Assembly (NCBI RefSeq): GCF_009792235.1 | Contig: NZ_CP046973.1 | Location: forward strand, 248,001-312,000 | DNA from: Microcystis aeruginosa FD4 | Lineage (GTDB): Bacteria; Cyanobacteriota; Cyanobacteriia; Cyanobacteriales; Microcystaceae | Direction: 5' to 3' | DNA: 64,000 nucleotides | In this document: positions 16,500 through 23,702 of the stretch, piece by piece | Layout of the letters: every line of letters starts with the position of its first letter | How positions within the stretch are numbered: position 1 is the stretch's first letter | Notes under the pieces: model-generated | Told to the model about the DNA's origin: nothing | Seen by the model: the letters and a program-made list of their open reading frames with translations, nothing else | Databases searched by the model: none | Made by a program: the position numbers and the translations under genes

Positions 16500-17819
16500 T
16501 TGACATCCTCGCCGCCGTAAACGGACGGCGATTCCCAAACCTCACGATTTAGGTTTCTGCTTCTTTCCCTTGCGGGGTTCCGCACCTGCCTTAACAGATT
16601 TACTCTGTTCTGGTCTTATGGTCGCTCTACAGACTGACACCGCAAGTCCTGCGGCCAAAATGTTTTTACTAGCGTTAATATCTCGGTCATGGTGCGTCCC
16701 ACAGTCTGGACAATCCCACTCTCGAATATTTAACGGCATTTTCTCAGCAATATACCCGCAATTACTACACCGCTTAGAACTGGGAAACCATCTATCTACT
16801 TCGATGTAATTTCTCCCATACCAACGGCATTTATAGGCTAATTGTCGGGTGATTTCTCCCCAACTAACGTCAGATATTGCCTGAGATAATTTCGAGTTTT
16901 TGACCAGATTCTTGACGGCTAAATTCTCAACCACAATCGTTTGGTTTTCACGAACTAATTGAGTGGTTAGCTTGTGTAAATGGTCTTTTCTACTATCGGT
17001 GATTTGAGCGTGAATTTTGGCTACTTTGATTCTCGCTTTTTCTCGATTTTTTGAGCCTTTCTGTTTTCTAGAAAGATTTTTTGGGTCCTTTCGCAGTCTC
17101 TGATAATGCTTTTTAAAATGCTTAGGATTAGATACTTTATCACCATTGCTGGTAATTACTAGGCTACTAATTCCTAAGTCAATTCCGATGGCTTTATCGG
17201 TTGGGGGTAAGGGTTTAATTGTTGGGTCATCAAATCTTATTGAGATATGCCAACGTCCAGAAGGATGTAATCTGACTGTTACTGTGCTTGGTTCACAGCT
17301 TTCTGGGATTTGTCTTGACCATCGAATAGGTAAAGGTTCTGTGCATTTGGCTAAATAGATTTGTTTGTCTTTAAATTTAAAAGCAGATTTGCTAAATTCG
17401 GCACTTCCTCCTTGATGTTTTTTCTTAAAGTTAGGATACTTAGTACGACCAGCAAAGAAATTGGTAAAAGCTGTTTGTAGGTGTCTTAAACCTTGTTGTA
17501 AAGGTACACAACTAACTTCGTTTAAAAAGTCTAATTCTTCTTGCTTTTTCCAATCAGTTAGCATTGAAGAAGTTTCAGTATATCCTACTCTTTCTTGCTT
17601 TTCGTACCAAGCTTGTGTTCTGAGATGGAGAGCCTTATTGTAAACTAATCTTACACAGCCCAAAGTGCGCCGCAATAGGGACTCTTGTTCGGGTGTGGGG
17701 TAAAATCGGTAAGAATAGGCTTTTTCCATGCCTCACATTTTAGCATATATTTCGTAAATGTGCTAATATTTAACGGTAAAGCCGTCGTAGAACGACGGGG
17801 TTTCAGACCCAAATTTTCG
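16500..17819 (-). mobile_element. tnpB-only IS200/IS605 (IS1341-type) element, copy 1
   Basis: The boundaries come from aligning the three copies in the window: all start TTGACATCCTC on the plus strand and end CCCAAATTTTCG. The element is 1320 bp and carries only tnpB, so it needs a TnpA supplied elsewhere. Each end has a small hairpin (16513-16530 and 17782-17798, the latter a perfect 7-bp stem). The base next to the left end (minus-strand sense) is part of TCAT in all three copies. There is no target duplication, as expected for this family. It is inserted exactly in front of the ATG at 17820. Confidence 0.85.
16542..17729 (-). CDS. tnpB: RNA-guided nuclease TnpB, copy 1
   Basis: A 395-residue protein with an N-terminal helix-turn-helix/wedge region (SYRFYPTPEQ) and a RuvC-like core. 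The catalytic residues are visible: Asp184 in GIDLGISS, Glu268 in VVENL and Asp350 in HHDRDINAS. A zinc finger uses C321, C324, C340 and C343 (CSNCGY and CPDCG). The basic tail ends RKGKKQKPKS. TnpB proteins cut DNA guided by an omega RNA made from the element's right end, which promotes retention of the transposon. All catalytic residues are intact. It is about 95% identical to copies 2 and 3 by eye. The element's 3' end lies only 42 bp beyond the stop, so the guide scaffold must overlap the end of the gene. Confidence 0.92.
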   Translation of the reverse strand: MEKAYSYRFYPTPEQESLLRRTLGCVRLVYNKALHLRTQAWYEKQERVGYTETSSMLTDWKKQEELDFLNEVSCVPLQQGLRHLQTAFTNFFAGRTKYPNFKKKHQGGSAEFSKSAFKFKDKQIYLAKCTEPLPIRWSRQIPESCEPSTVTVRLHPSGRWHISIRFDDPTIKPLPPTDKAIGIDLGISSLVITSNGDKVSNPKHFKKHYQRLRKDPKNLSRKQKGSKNREKARIKVAKIHAQITDSRKDHLHKLTTQLVRENQTIVVENLAVKNLVKNSKLSQAISDVSWGEITRQLAYKCRWYGRNYIEVDRWFPSSKRCSNCGYIAEKMPLNIREWDCPDCGTHHDRDINASKNILAAGLAVSVCRATIRPEQSKSVKAGAEPRKGKKQKPKS

Positions 17820-20018
17820 ATGACAGCTACTAGCACAATTCCCGATTTTTGTCAAGGGATAAAATATTTTGGGGCTTCCTTACCCGAATTTGATAAATAT
17901 GCAGGAAAAGCCGCTATCGCTGCGGGAAAAACCGCTATTATTGCCGCTAATGACCCGAATGCTATCTATCAAACCCTCCTAGCCGCCGATGCTTTGCGTT
18001 ACCTCACCCTACAAATCACCGCTACCAAAGAATCGGGACACCCCGGCGGTTTTGCCAGCGCTGCCGACGTGATTGCCTCTTTGATGATGCTAGGCCAGAA
18101 AAATATTTTCACCGAAGTGGGCCATCATGCCCCCGGTTTTTATAGTAACGTCTTTCTTGATCGCTCTCTGGAAGCCATGGGCATCAGCAACGTCAGCCAA
18201 TTGGGAGAACGTTTTCGGGAAAAACACGGACTTTTAGGACATCTTTCTGGACAAATCCCCGGACTGCTCGGGCCCGCTGGTCCTTTGGGCCAAGGACAAC
18301 ATTTCGCCATGGCGGCGGCCAAATTACACCCTAATACCCTTTTCCCTGTGACTATCGGGGATGGTGGTTTAGGAGAACCCTATATTATGAGTAGTTTTGG
18401 TCATTTTCACACTGCTTATCCCGAAATTACCAATTTTCTGCCGATTTTAGTTTGGAATGGCTATTCCCAAGAACACCATAGCATGGTGTCCCTGAAAACT
18501 AACGCCGAAATGGAAGCCTATTGGCGCGGTAATGGTTTCGAGGAAGTGATTCTCATTAATGCCAAAGACTTCGATGATGCTAATCAAAATGGGGAATATG
18601 TAGATAGCACCAAATTCTCTTTTAACCAGCGTCTAGAGTTCATGAAAGCGGTGTTAATGGCCACGGATAAAGCCGCCCAATTAGCTCTAGGAGGCAAACT
18701 AACGGTGATCATTATTAAACAACTTAAAGGGGCGGGAGTTCACAAACGGGGAGCGGCTTCCCATAATCTTTATCCGGGAGATTCTTTAGAAAAAGATTAT
18801 ATCGTTGCTGCCTTACAAGAACGCGCTTTACCCCCTGAAGCTTGGGCAATTGTTCGTACTAATTTCCAGCGCTCTGGAGGAGGTCCAGCAGCGGAAACAG
18901 TGGTAACGGAAAAAGTCTTCCCGCTGCCGGATTTAGGAACCTTACCGATGACGGAATATACTGTGGGTGGCGATAAAAAAGTGGCCACTACCGCTATGGG
19001 GGAATTAGTAGTAGCTGTGGGTAAAGCTGACCCCAATTTTGTCGTCACTAATGCTGATGGTAATGCCGCTTCGGGAATTAATAATATTAACGTCGGTTTA
19101 AAGATTATTCACCCCACCACAGATGATAGCTATTTCCAAGCACCCAAAGGTCAAGTTTATGAACCTTTAAGCGAGGATGCCTGTGCCGGATTAGCCGTCG
19201 GTTTATCTCTCTTGGGAGCGCGGACTTTATGGTGTTCCTACGAGTCTTTTGCTATCAATGGTTTACCGATTTGGCAGACTGTAACTCAAGCGATGGCTGA
19301 GTTACGTCGTCCCACCCCTTCTACTATTACTTTATTCACCGCTGGAGCCTTGGAGCAAGGGCGTAATGGTTGGACACACCAACGCCCAGAGATTGAAAAT
19401 TATTTCGCCGCTATGATGCGAAATGGCAATATTTTCCCGCTCTTTCCCTGCGATGCTAACAGTATTCAAGTCTGTTATGAATGGACGTTAGGAACTAGCA
19501 ATAAAGGCATTACAATCACCGCTAGTAAATCGCCTTTACCAGTACGAAGCACCTTTGAGCAAACCCGTCAAGCTTTGGAAAAAGGCGGCGTAATTCTCCA
19601 CGAATCGGAAGGCAGTAAAAAAGTCGTTTTTGCCGTTATTGGTGATATGACTTTATTACCCGTTTTTGATTCGGCACAACAGTTAGAAGCGGCAGGAATC
19701 GGCGTAAAAATCGTCTCGGTAATTAATCCTCGTCGTCTCTACCGTCCTAGCGATGTGATGAGTGAAACTAGCTCAGAAGCTGATAATAATTTCCTCGATG
19801 ATGCTGGTTTTGACAGTCTCTTTGCTGGTGATGCTTTAATCGGAGTAACCGGTGGTACAAGCGCCATGTTAGAACCGATTATGTTACGCAGTAATGCGCG
19901 TCGGGATGTCTTCGCTTGGAAACGGGGAGAAACCACCGCCAGTGCCGGGGAAATTATGGCCTATAATGGCTTAACTGCCAATGCTTTAACTGCGCGTGCC
20001 ACCCAGTTATTAGGTTAA
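17820..20018 (+). CDS. Transketolase-like / phosphoketolase-related thiamine-diphosphate enzyme
   Basis: 732 residues from ATG 17820. An in-frame upstream start at 17685 lies inside the inserted element and is rejected. The N-terminal ThDP domain shows the transketolase pattern ESGHPGGFASAADVI, GPLGQGQHFAMA and the metal-binding GDGGLGEPY. The central pyrimidine domain shows YEPLSEDACAGLAVGLSL and TLFTAGALEQGRNGWTHQRPE. A C-terminal domain follows. It differs from the standard ~670-residue Calvin-cycle transketolase and matches a separate cyanobacterial group that databases have variously named phosphoketolase or xylulose-5-phosphate enzyme; the reaction is not settled. Its original promoter is separated from it by the tnpB element. 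A strong terminator follows. Confidence 0.8.
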   Translation: MTATSTIPDFCQGIKYFGASLPEFDKYAGKAAIAAGKTAIIAANDPNAIYQTLLAADALRYLTLQITATKESGHPGGFASAADVIASLMMLGQKNIFTEVGHHAPGFYSNVFLDRSLEAMGISNVSQLGERFREKHGLLGHLSGQIPGLLGPAGPLGQGQHFAMAAAKLHPNTLFPVTIGDGGLGEPYIMSSFGHFHTAYPEITNFLPILVWNGYSQEHHSMVSLKTNAEMEAYWRGNGFEEVILINAKDFDDANQNGEYVDSTKFSFNQRLEFMKAVLMATDKAAQLALGGKLTVIIIKQLKGAGVHKRGAASHNLYPGDSLEKDYIVAALQERALPPEAWAIVRTNFQRSGGGPAAETVVTEKVFPLPDLGTLPMTEYTVGGDKKVATTAMGELVVAVGKADPNFVVTNADGNAASGINNINVGLKIIHPTTDDSYFQAPKGQVYEPLSEDACAGLAVGLSLLGARTLWCSYESFAINGLPIWQTVTQAMAELRRPTPSTITLFTAGALEQGRNGWTHQRPEIENYFAAMMRNGNIFPLFPCDANSIQVCYEWTLGTSNKGITITASKSPLPVRSTFEQTRQALEKGGVILHESEGSKKVVFAVIGDMTLLPVFDSAQQLEAAGIGVKIVSVINPRRLYRPSDVMSETSSEADNNFLDDAGFDSLFAGDALIGVTGGTSAMLEPIMLRSNARRDVFAWKRGETTASAGEIMAYNGLTANALTARATQLLG

Positions 20019-20044
20019 GTTCCCAGTTAGTTTTTTTGATTATT

Positions 20045-20080
20045 CCCTACTCTCTCTGATTGGAAAGTAGGGATTTTTTT
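20045..20080 (+). terminator. Rho-independent terminator of the transketolase-like gene
   Basis: CCCTACT (20045-20051) pairs perfectly with AGTAGGG (20066-20072), followed by A and seven T residues. It is 26 bp after the stop codon. Confidence 0.85.
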
Positions 20081-20086
20081 CTCAGG

Positions 20087-21022
20087 TCACTTTTGCCAAC
20101 GGGGTAAACTTTTCAACATTCGCCAAAGATGAGGATATTGGAGGGATAGATAGCGTTTAATATGGGATTTTAAACTAACTAAATCCTGAGATTCTTTCAG
20201 TTCTCTATCTTGATAAAAACGAATTAAATCATCCCGTCTTTTCAGTAAAATTTTAATTTGTTGGTAATCTTCCGCGCTTAAAACTTGATGGGGTTGAATA
20301 TTTTCTGGCAGCGGGCGCGGGATGTAAAAAGTTGTATGAGATGGTGATAATTCTTCGATAGGACGTTCTTTGGTATAGAGATAGATAGAAAGAGATTTAC
20401 GCGATAAATGCCGTTGATTTTCTGGTAAATTAATCTGAGAAAATCCATGCCATGAATATTCATTGGTTTCAAAAATAAGACAACGATTAAAGATAGGTAC
20501 AAAAGATTTAATCCTATTTTCTTCCGGTTGACGAGGATTGGAATGTAATTCTAGATTCCCTCCCCAATCTGCTTGCCATTGGGGATTTAAATAGATTAAT
20601 AAATTCAAGCGGCGATGATACCAATGACGCTCATCAAGGTTAAAATCAACGTGAGGGTCTAATTCTTGACCGTGTAAATTTTCGTGGGTTCCACCCCCAT
20701 AAAAACTAGGGTCTGGAATTAAATTATCGATACCAGTTAATTGGGAAATTAACTCTAAAAACTCTTGAGCTTGAATGTAGTGGACAAACTGTTGATAAAC
20801 ACCCCCCAAACCGATTAAATCCTCATTAACTGCCTTTCCGCCAACTTTTCCTAACTCACTAATAGCTTTTTGCGGATTAAAACTGGGAAAATTTTCCAGC
20901 AAAATTTGCGCTTGCTTCCTAACTAAAAAATTATCGATGACCAAATGCTTAAACGGTTGCGCTGTCTCAAAATCTTGACGATAGACAGAAGATTTCTCAT
21001 AAACAAGGGGATTAATAAACAT
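20087..21022 (-). CDS. 2-oxoglutarate/Fe(II)-dependent oxygenase
   Basis: A 311-residue protein with the facial triad HxD...H: His124 and Asp126 in DPHVDFN and His192 in YSWHGF. A basic residue in RHLSRKSLSIYLY can bind the 2-oxoglutarate carboxylate. The fold resembles prolyl 4-hydroxylase-type enzymes in which the iron site follows a LNLLIYLNPQW strand. It is probably a hydroxylase of a small molecule, sugar or protein, acting in the cytoplasm; the substrate is unknown. The last 60 residues are a charged helical extension. Convergent with the preceding gene; ATG start. Confidence 0.82.
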   Translation of the reverse strand: MFINPLVYEKSSVYRQDFETAQPFKHLVIDNFLVRKQAQILLENFPSFNPQKAISELGKVGGKAVNEDLIGLGGVYQQFVHYIQAQEFLELISQLTGIDNLIPDPSFYGGGTHENLHGQELDPHVDFNLDERHWYHRRLNLLIYLNPQWQADWGGNLELHSNPRQPEENRIKSFVPIFNRCLIFETNEYSWHGFSQINLPENQRHLSRKSLSIYLYTKERPIEELSPSHTTFYIPRPLPENIQPHQVLSAEDYQQIKILLKRRDDLIRFYQDRELKESQDLVSLKSHIKRYLSLQYPHLWRMLKSLPRWQK

Positions 21023-21106
21023 TAGACAGCTTTTTTGTTGGTATGATGAATTGTAGCAATCAAACTAGCAAAATAAAGATTAACTCTCCTATTGACCTCA
21101 TCGCCT

Positions 21107-22234
21107 ATGGACTGGTGGCACAAACTCAAAGATAATCCTCTCGCCCGTTGGGGAGCAGTTTTACTGTTAATCTTCTATTTAAGCGTAATGGCGGCGGATT
21201 TTGTCGCTCCCTACTCTCCCTACTCCTCCCAACCCGGTCAGTCTCTCCTCCCCCCCACCCAAATCTTTTGGCGCTCGCAGTCGGGAAGTAACAAGGGTGA
21301 GTGGATTGGCCCCCACGTCTATCCCACCACTCAAAGTGCTATTAATATAGAAACTGGTGAGCGGAAGCTAATTAGAGATTTTAACAACCCCTTGCCGCTG
21401 CGTCTCTTGGTTAAGGGTGAAACCTATAATTTCGGTCAAATTCGTCTACCTTTACCGCCAAAATGGCAGGAAGTAACTTTATTTCCCGGTATCCCCTTTG
21501 ATCGCCATCTGTTCGGGGTCATCGGCGATGGTAGAATCAATATATTGGGAACTGACGAATCAGGACGTGATAGTTTTAGTCGCTTGATTTTCGGGGGCAG
21601 AATTAGTTTATTTATCGGTTTAGTCGGGATTTTAATTTCTTTCCCTATCGGTTTATTTGTTGGTGGCGTTTCTGGCTATTTTGGCGGCTGGTTAGATGCG
21701 ATTTTAATGCGTTTTGTGGAAGTTTTAATGACTATCCCCGGCATATATTTACTCGTAGCTCTGGCGGCAGTTTTACCCGCAGGATTAACCAGCACCCAGC
21801 GCTTTTTATTAATCGTCCTGATTACTTCTTTTATCAGTTGGTCGGGATTAGCGCGGGTAATTCGCGGTCAAGTTTTATCCCTGAAAGAACAGGAATTTAT
21901 TCAGGCCGCTAAAGCTATGGGAGCAAAACCCCTTTATATTATTCTGCGTCATGTGCTGCCCCAAACTGCCAGTTATATCATTATTTCTGCTACATTAGCC
22001 GTGCCGGGGTTTATCGTGGCCGAATCGGTTTTAAGTTTAATTGGTTTGGGAATTCAACAACCAGACCCTAGTTGGGGAAATATGCTTTCTTTGGCTACCA
22101 ATGCCTCAATTATTGTTCTACAACCCTGGTTAATTTGGCCACCTGCTTTGTTAATTATTCTCACTGTTTTAGCTTTTAACTTACTCGGTGATGGTTTACG
22201 CGATGCCCTAGATCCTCGCAATTTAGAGAGATAA
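21107..22234 (+). CDS. ABC transporter permease, DppC/OppC type
   Basis: 375 residues from ATG 21107 (MDWWHKLK); a TTG start 15 bases upstream is possible. One N-terminal membrane helix (ARWGAVLLLIFYLSVMAADF) precedes a large periplasmic loop of about 110 residues. The BPD_transp_1 domain follows with about five helices and the ABC-coupling EAA loop (QVLSLKEQEFIQAAKAMGAKPLYIILRHVLP). This is the inner-membrane permease of peptide or nickel importers. Partner permease, ATPase and binding protein are not adjacent, as is common in cyanobacteria. Confidence 0.9.
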   Translation: MDWWHKLKDNPLARWGAVLLLIFYLSVMAADFVAPYSPYSSQPGQSLLPPTQIFWRSQSGSNKGEWIGPHVYPTTQSAINIETGERKLIRDFNNPLPLRLLVKGETYNFGQIRLPLPPKWQEVTLFPGIPFDRHLFGVIGDGRINILGTDESGRDSFSRLIFGGRISLFIGLVGILISFPIGLFVGGVSGYFGGWLDAILMRFVEVLMTIPGIYLLVALAAVLPAGLTSTQRFLLIVLITSFISWSGLARVIRGQVLSLKEQEFIQAAKAMGAKPLYIILRHVLPQTASYIIISATLAVPGFIVAESVLSLIGLGIQQPDPSWGNMLSLATNASIIVLQPWLIWPPALLIILTVLAFNLLGDGLRDALDPRNLER

Positions 22235-22252
22235 TTTAGTTATTTTAGCCAT

Positions 22253-22302
22253 TATCAGTTATCACTTCACTGATTACTGTTCACTGTTCACTGATAACTG
22301 AA
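22253..22302. repeat. Heptamer-type repeat (ATCAGTT / TTCACTG)
   Basis: Several degenerate seven-base units (TATCAGTTATCACTTCACTGATTACTGTTCACTG, split here for description) lie between the permease and the glycosidase gene. It is the same family as the repeats at 2883 and 36478. Confidence 0.6.
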
Positions 22303-22330
22303 AAGTCTCCCCACTACCCCACTTCCCATT

Positions 22331-23557
22331 ATGAATAAAATCAGTAAAACTTTTAATAATTTCGCCGATAGTTTGGTGATTTATAGTCAAAGATACGGGA
22401 AAATAAGCTGGTTAATATTTTTAATTATCTTTGCTTGTATCATGACGATAACCTTTAATTATCCGGCCCAATCGACTAATCAAACCCAAGAAAAAGCCGA
22501 AATTCGTGGAGTTTGGTTAACTAATATCGATAGTGAGGTATTATTTAAACCGCAAACCCTAAAAGGGGCCCTTGATAGGTTGGCTGATTTAAACTTTAAC
22601 ACTATTTATCCCACGGTCTGGAATTGGGGTTATACACTCTATCCTTCTAAGGTAGCAGAAAAAGTCACAGGACGAGCGATCGATCCCCATGAATCTTTAA
22701 AAAATCGCAACTTTTTAAAGGAAATAATTAGCCAAGGTCATCGGAAAAAATTAAGAATTATTCCCTGGTTTGAATTTGGTTTTATGGCTCCTGCGGATTC
22801 AGAATTAGCAAAACGACATCCCGATTGGTTAACCCAAAGACAGGATAAAAGCGTGATTTGGTGGGAAGGAAAAGTGCATCAACGGGTGTGGTTAAATCCC
22901 TTACATCCGCAAGTACAAAACTTTATTACGGATTTAGTCAGCGAGATTATTACTAACTACGATATAGAAGGAATTCAGTTTGATGACCATTTTGGTTATC
23001 CCGCCGATTTTGGCTATGATGAAACCACAATTAAACTCTATCAAAGGGAACATTCGGGACAATTGCCACCGCAAGATTACCAAGATAAAGCATGGATTCA
23101 ATGGCGGGCCGATAAAATTACTGACTATATGAGTAGTTTAGCCCAGACCATTAAAAAACGCCAACCTAGAGCGATTATTTCCCTATCTCCTAATCCCTAC
23201 ACTTTCTCCCTAGAATCCTATCTTTTAGATTGGCAAAAATGGCAAGAAAAAAACTTGATTGATGAGCTAATAGTACAAGTGTATCGAACTGATATGAACG
23301 CCTTTGACTGGGAATTATCCCAACCAGAATTACAGCAAGCTAGAGAATCTATACCCGTAGCTATTGGAATTTTATCTGGTTTAAAAGGTCGTCCGATTCC
23401 GATGGTTAATATTACTCAACAAGTGGAAAAATCGAGACAACAAAATTTTGGCGTTTCTTTCTTTTTCTACGAAACTTTATGGAATATGAGCAATGAATCT
23501 CCTTCCTATCGACGCAGGATTTTTCGGGAAATACTCCACTCTCCTAACCCTAGCTAA
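22331..23557 (+). CDS. Family-10-like glycosyl hydrolase (GHL10, DUF187)
   Basis: A 408-residue protein anchored or exported by a single N-terminal hydrophobic helix (WLIFLIIFACIMTIT, about 28-45). The GHL10 domain starts at EIRGVWLTNIDSEVLF and contains NFNTIYPTVWNWGYTLYPS, IPWFEFGF and GIQFDDHFGYP; the last supplies a likely catalytic acidic pair. Members hydrolyse or rearrange extracellular glycans, possibly peptidoglycan-associated. The substrate is not known. ATG start; alone in its transcription unit, with a possible terminator stem at 23647. Confidence 0.85.
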   Translation: MNKISKTFNNFADSLVIYSQRYGKISWLIFLIIFACIMTITFNYPAQSTNQTQEKAEIRGVWLTNIDSEVLFKPQTLKGALDRLADLNFNTIYPTVWNWGYTLYPSKVAEKVTGRAIDPHESLKNRNFLKEIISQGHRKKLRIIPWFEFGFMAPADSELAKRHPDWLTQRQDKSVIWWEGKVHQRVWLNPLHPQVQNFITDLVSEIITNYDIEGIQFDDHFGYPADFGYDETTIKLYQREHSGQLPPQDYQDKAWIQWRADKITDYMSSLAQTIKKRQPRAIISLSPNPYTFSLESYLLDWQKWQEKNLIDELIVQVYRTDMNAFDWELSQPELQQARESIPVAIGILSGLKGRPIPMVNITQQVEKSRQQNFGVSFFFYETLWNMSNESPSYRRRIFREILHSPNPS

Positions 23558-23646
23558 AATTGCTGAAAATTCCTGACTTTAAGTGAAATTATCGCCCTAA
23601 CCCCGCTATAGTTTCTTAAGTTTATCTTTAAATTAAGAAAAAGCGG

Positions 23647-23690
23647 CAGGGAGAGACAAGAATCGCTAGAATGAAAGAAGACTCTCCCTG
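23647..23690 (+). terminator. Stem-loop with 9-bp perfect stem before the UPF0182 gene
   Basis: CAGGGAGAG (23647-23655) pairs perfectly with CTCTCCCTG (23682-23690), followed by ATCTTTTTA. It could end the glycosidase transcript or sit in the leader of the next gene, which starts 13 bases later. Confidence 0.5.
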
Positions 23691-23702
23691 ATCTTTTTAT
23701 CC

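Noticed and set aside
17685..17819. N-terminal extension of the transketolase-like protein starting inside the tnpB element
   Set aside because: The same extension sequence appears in front of the RodZ-like and transglutaminase fragments, so it is element DNA; the family start is at 17820.
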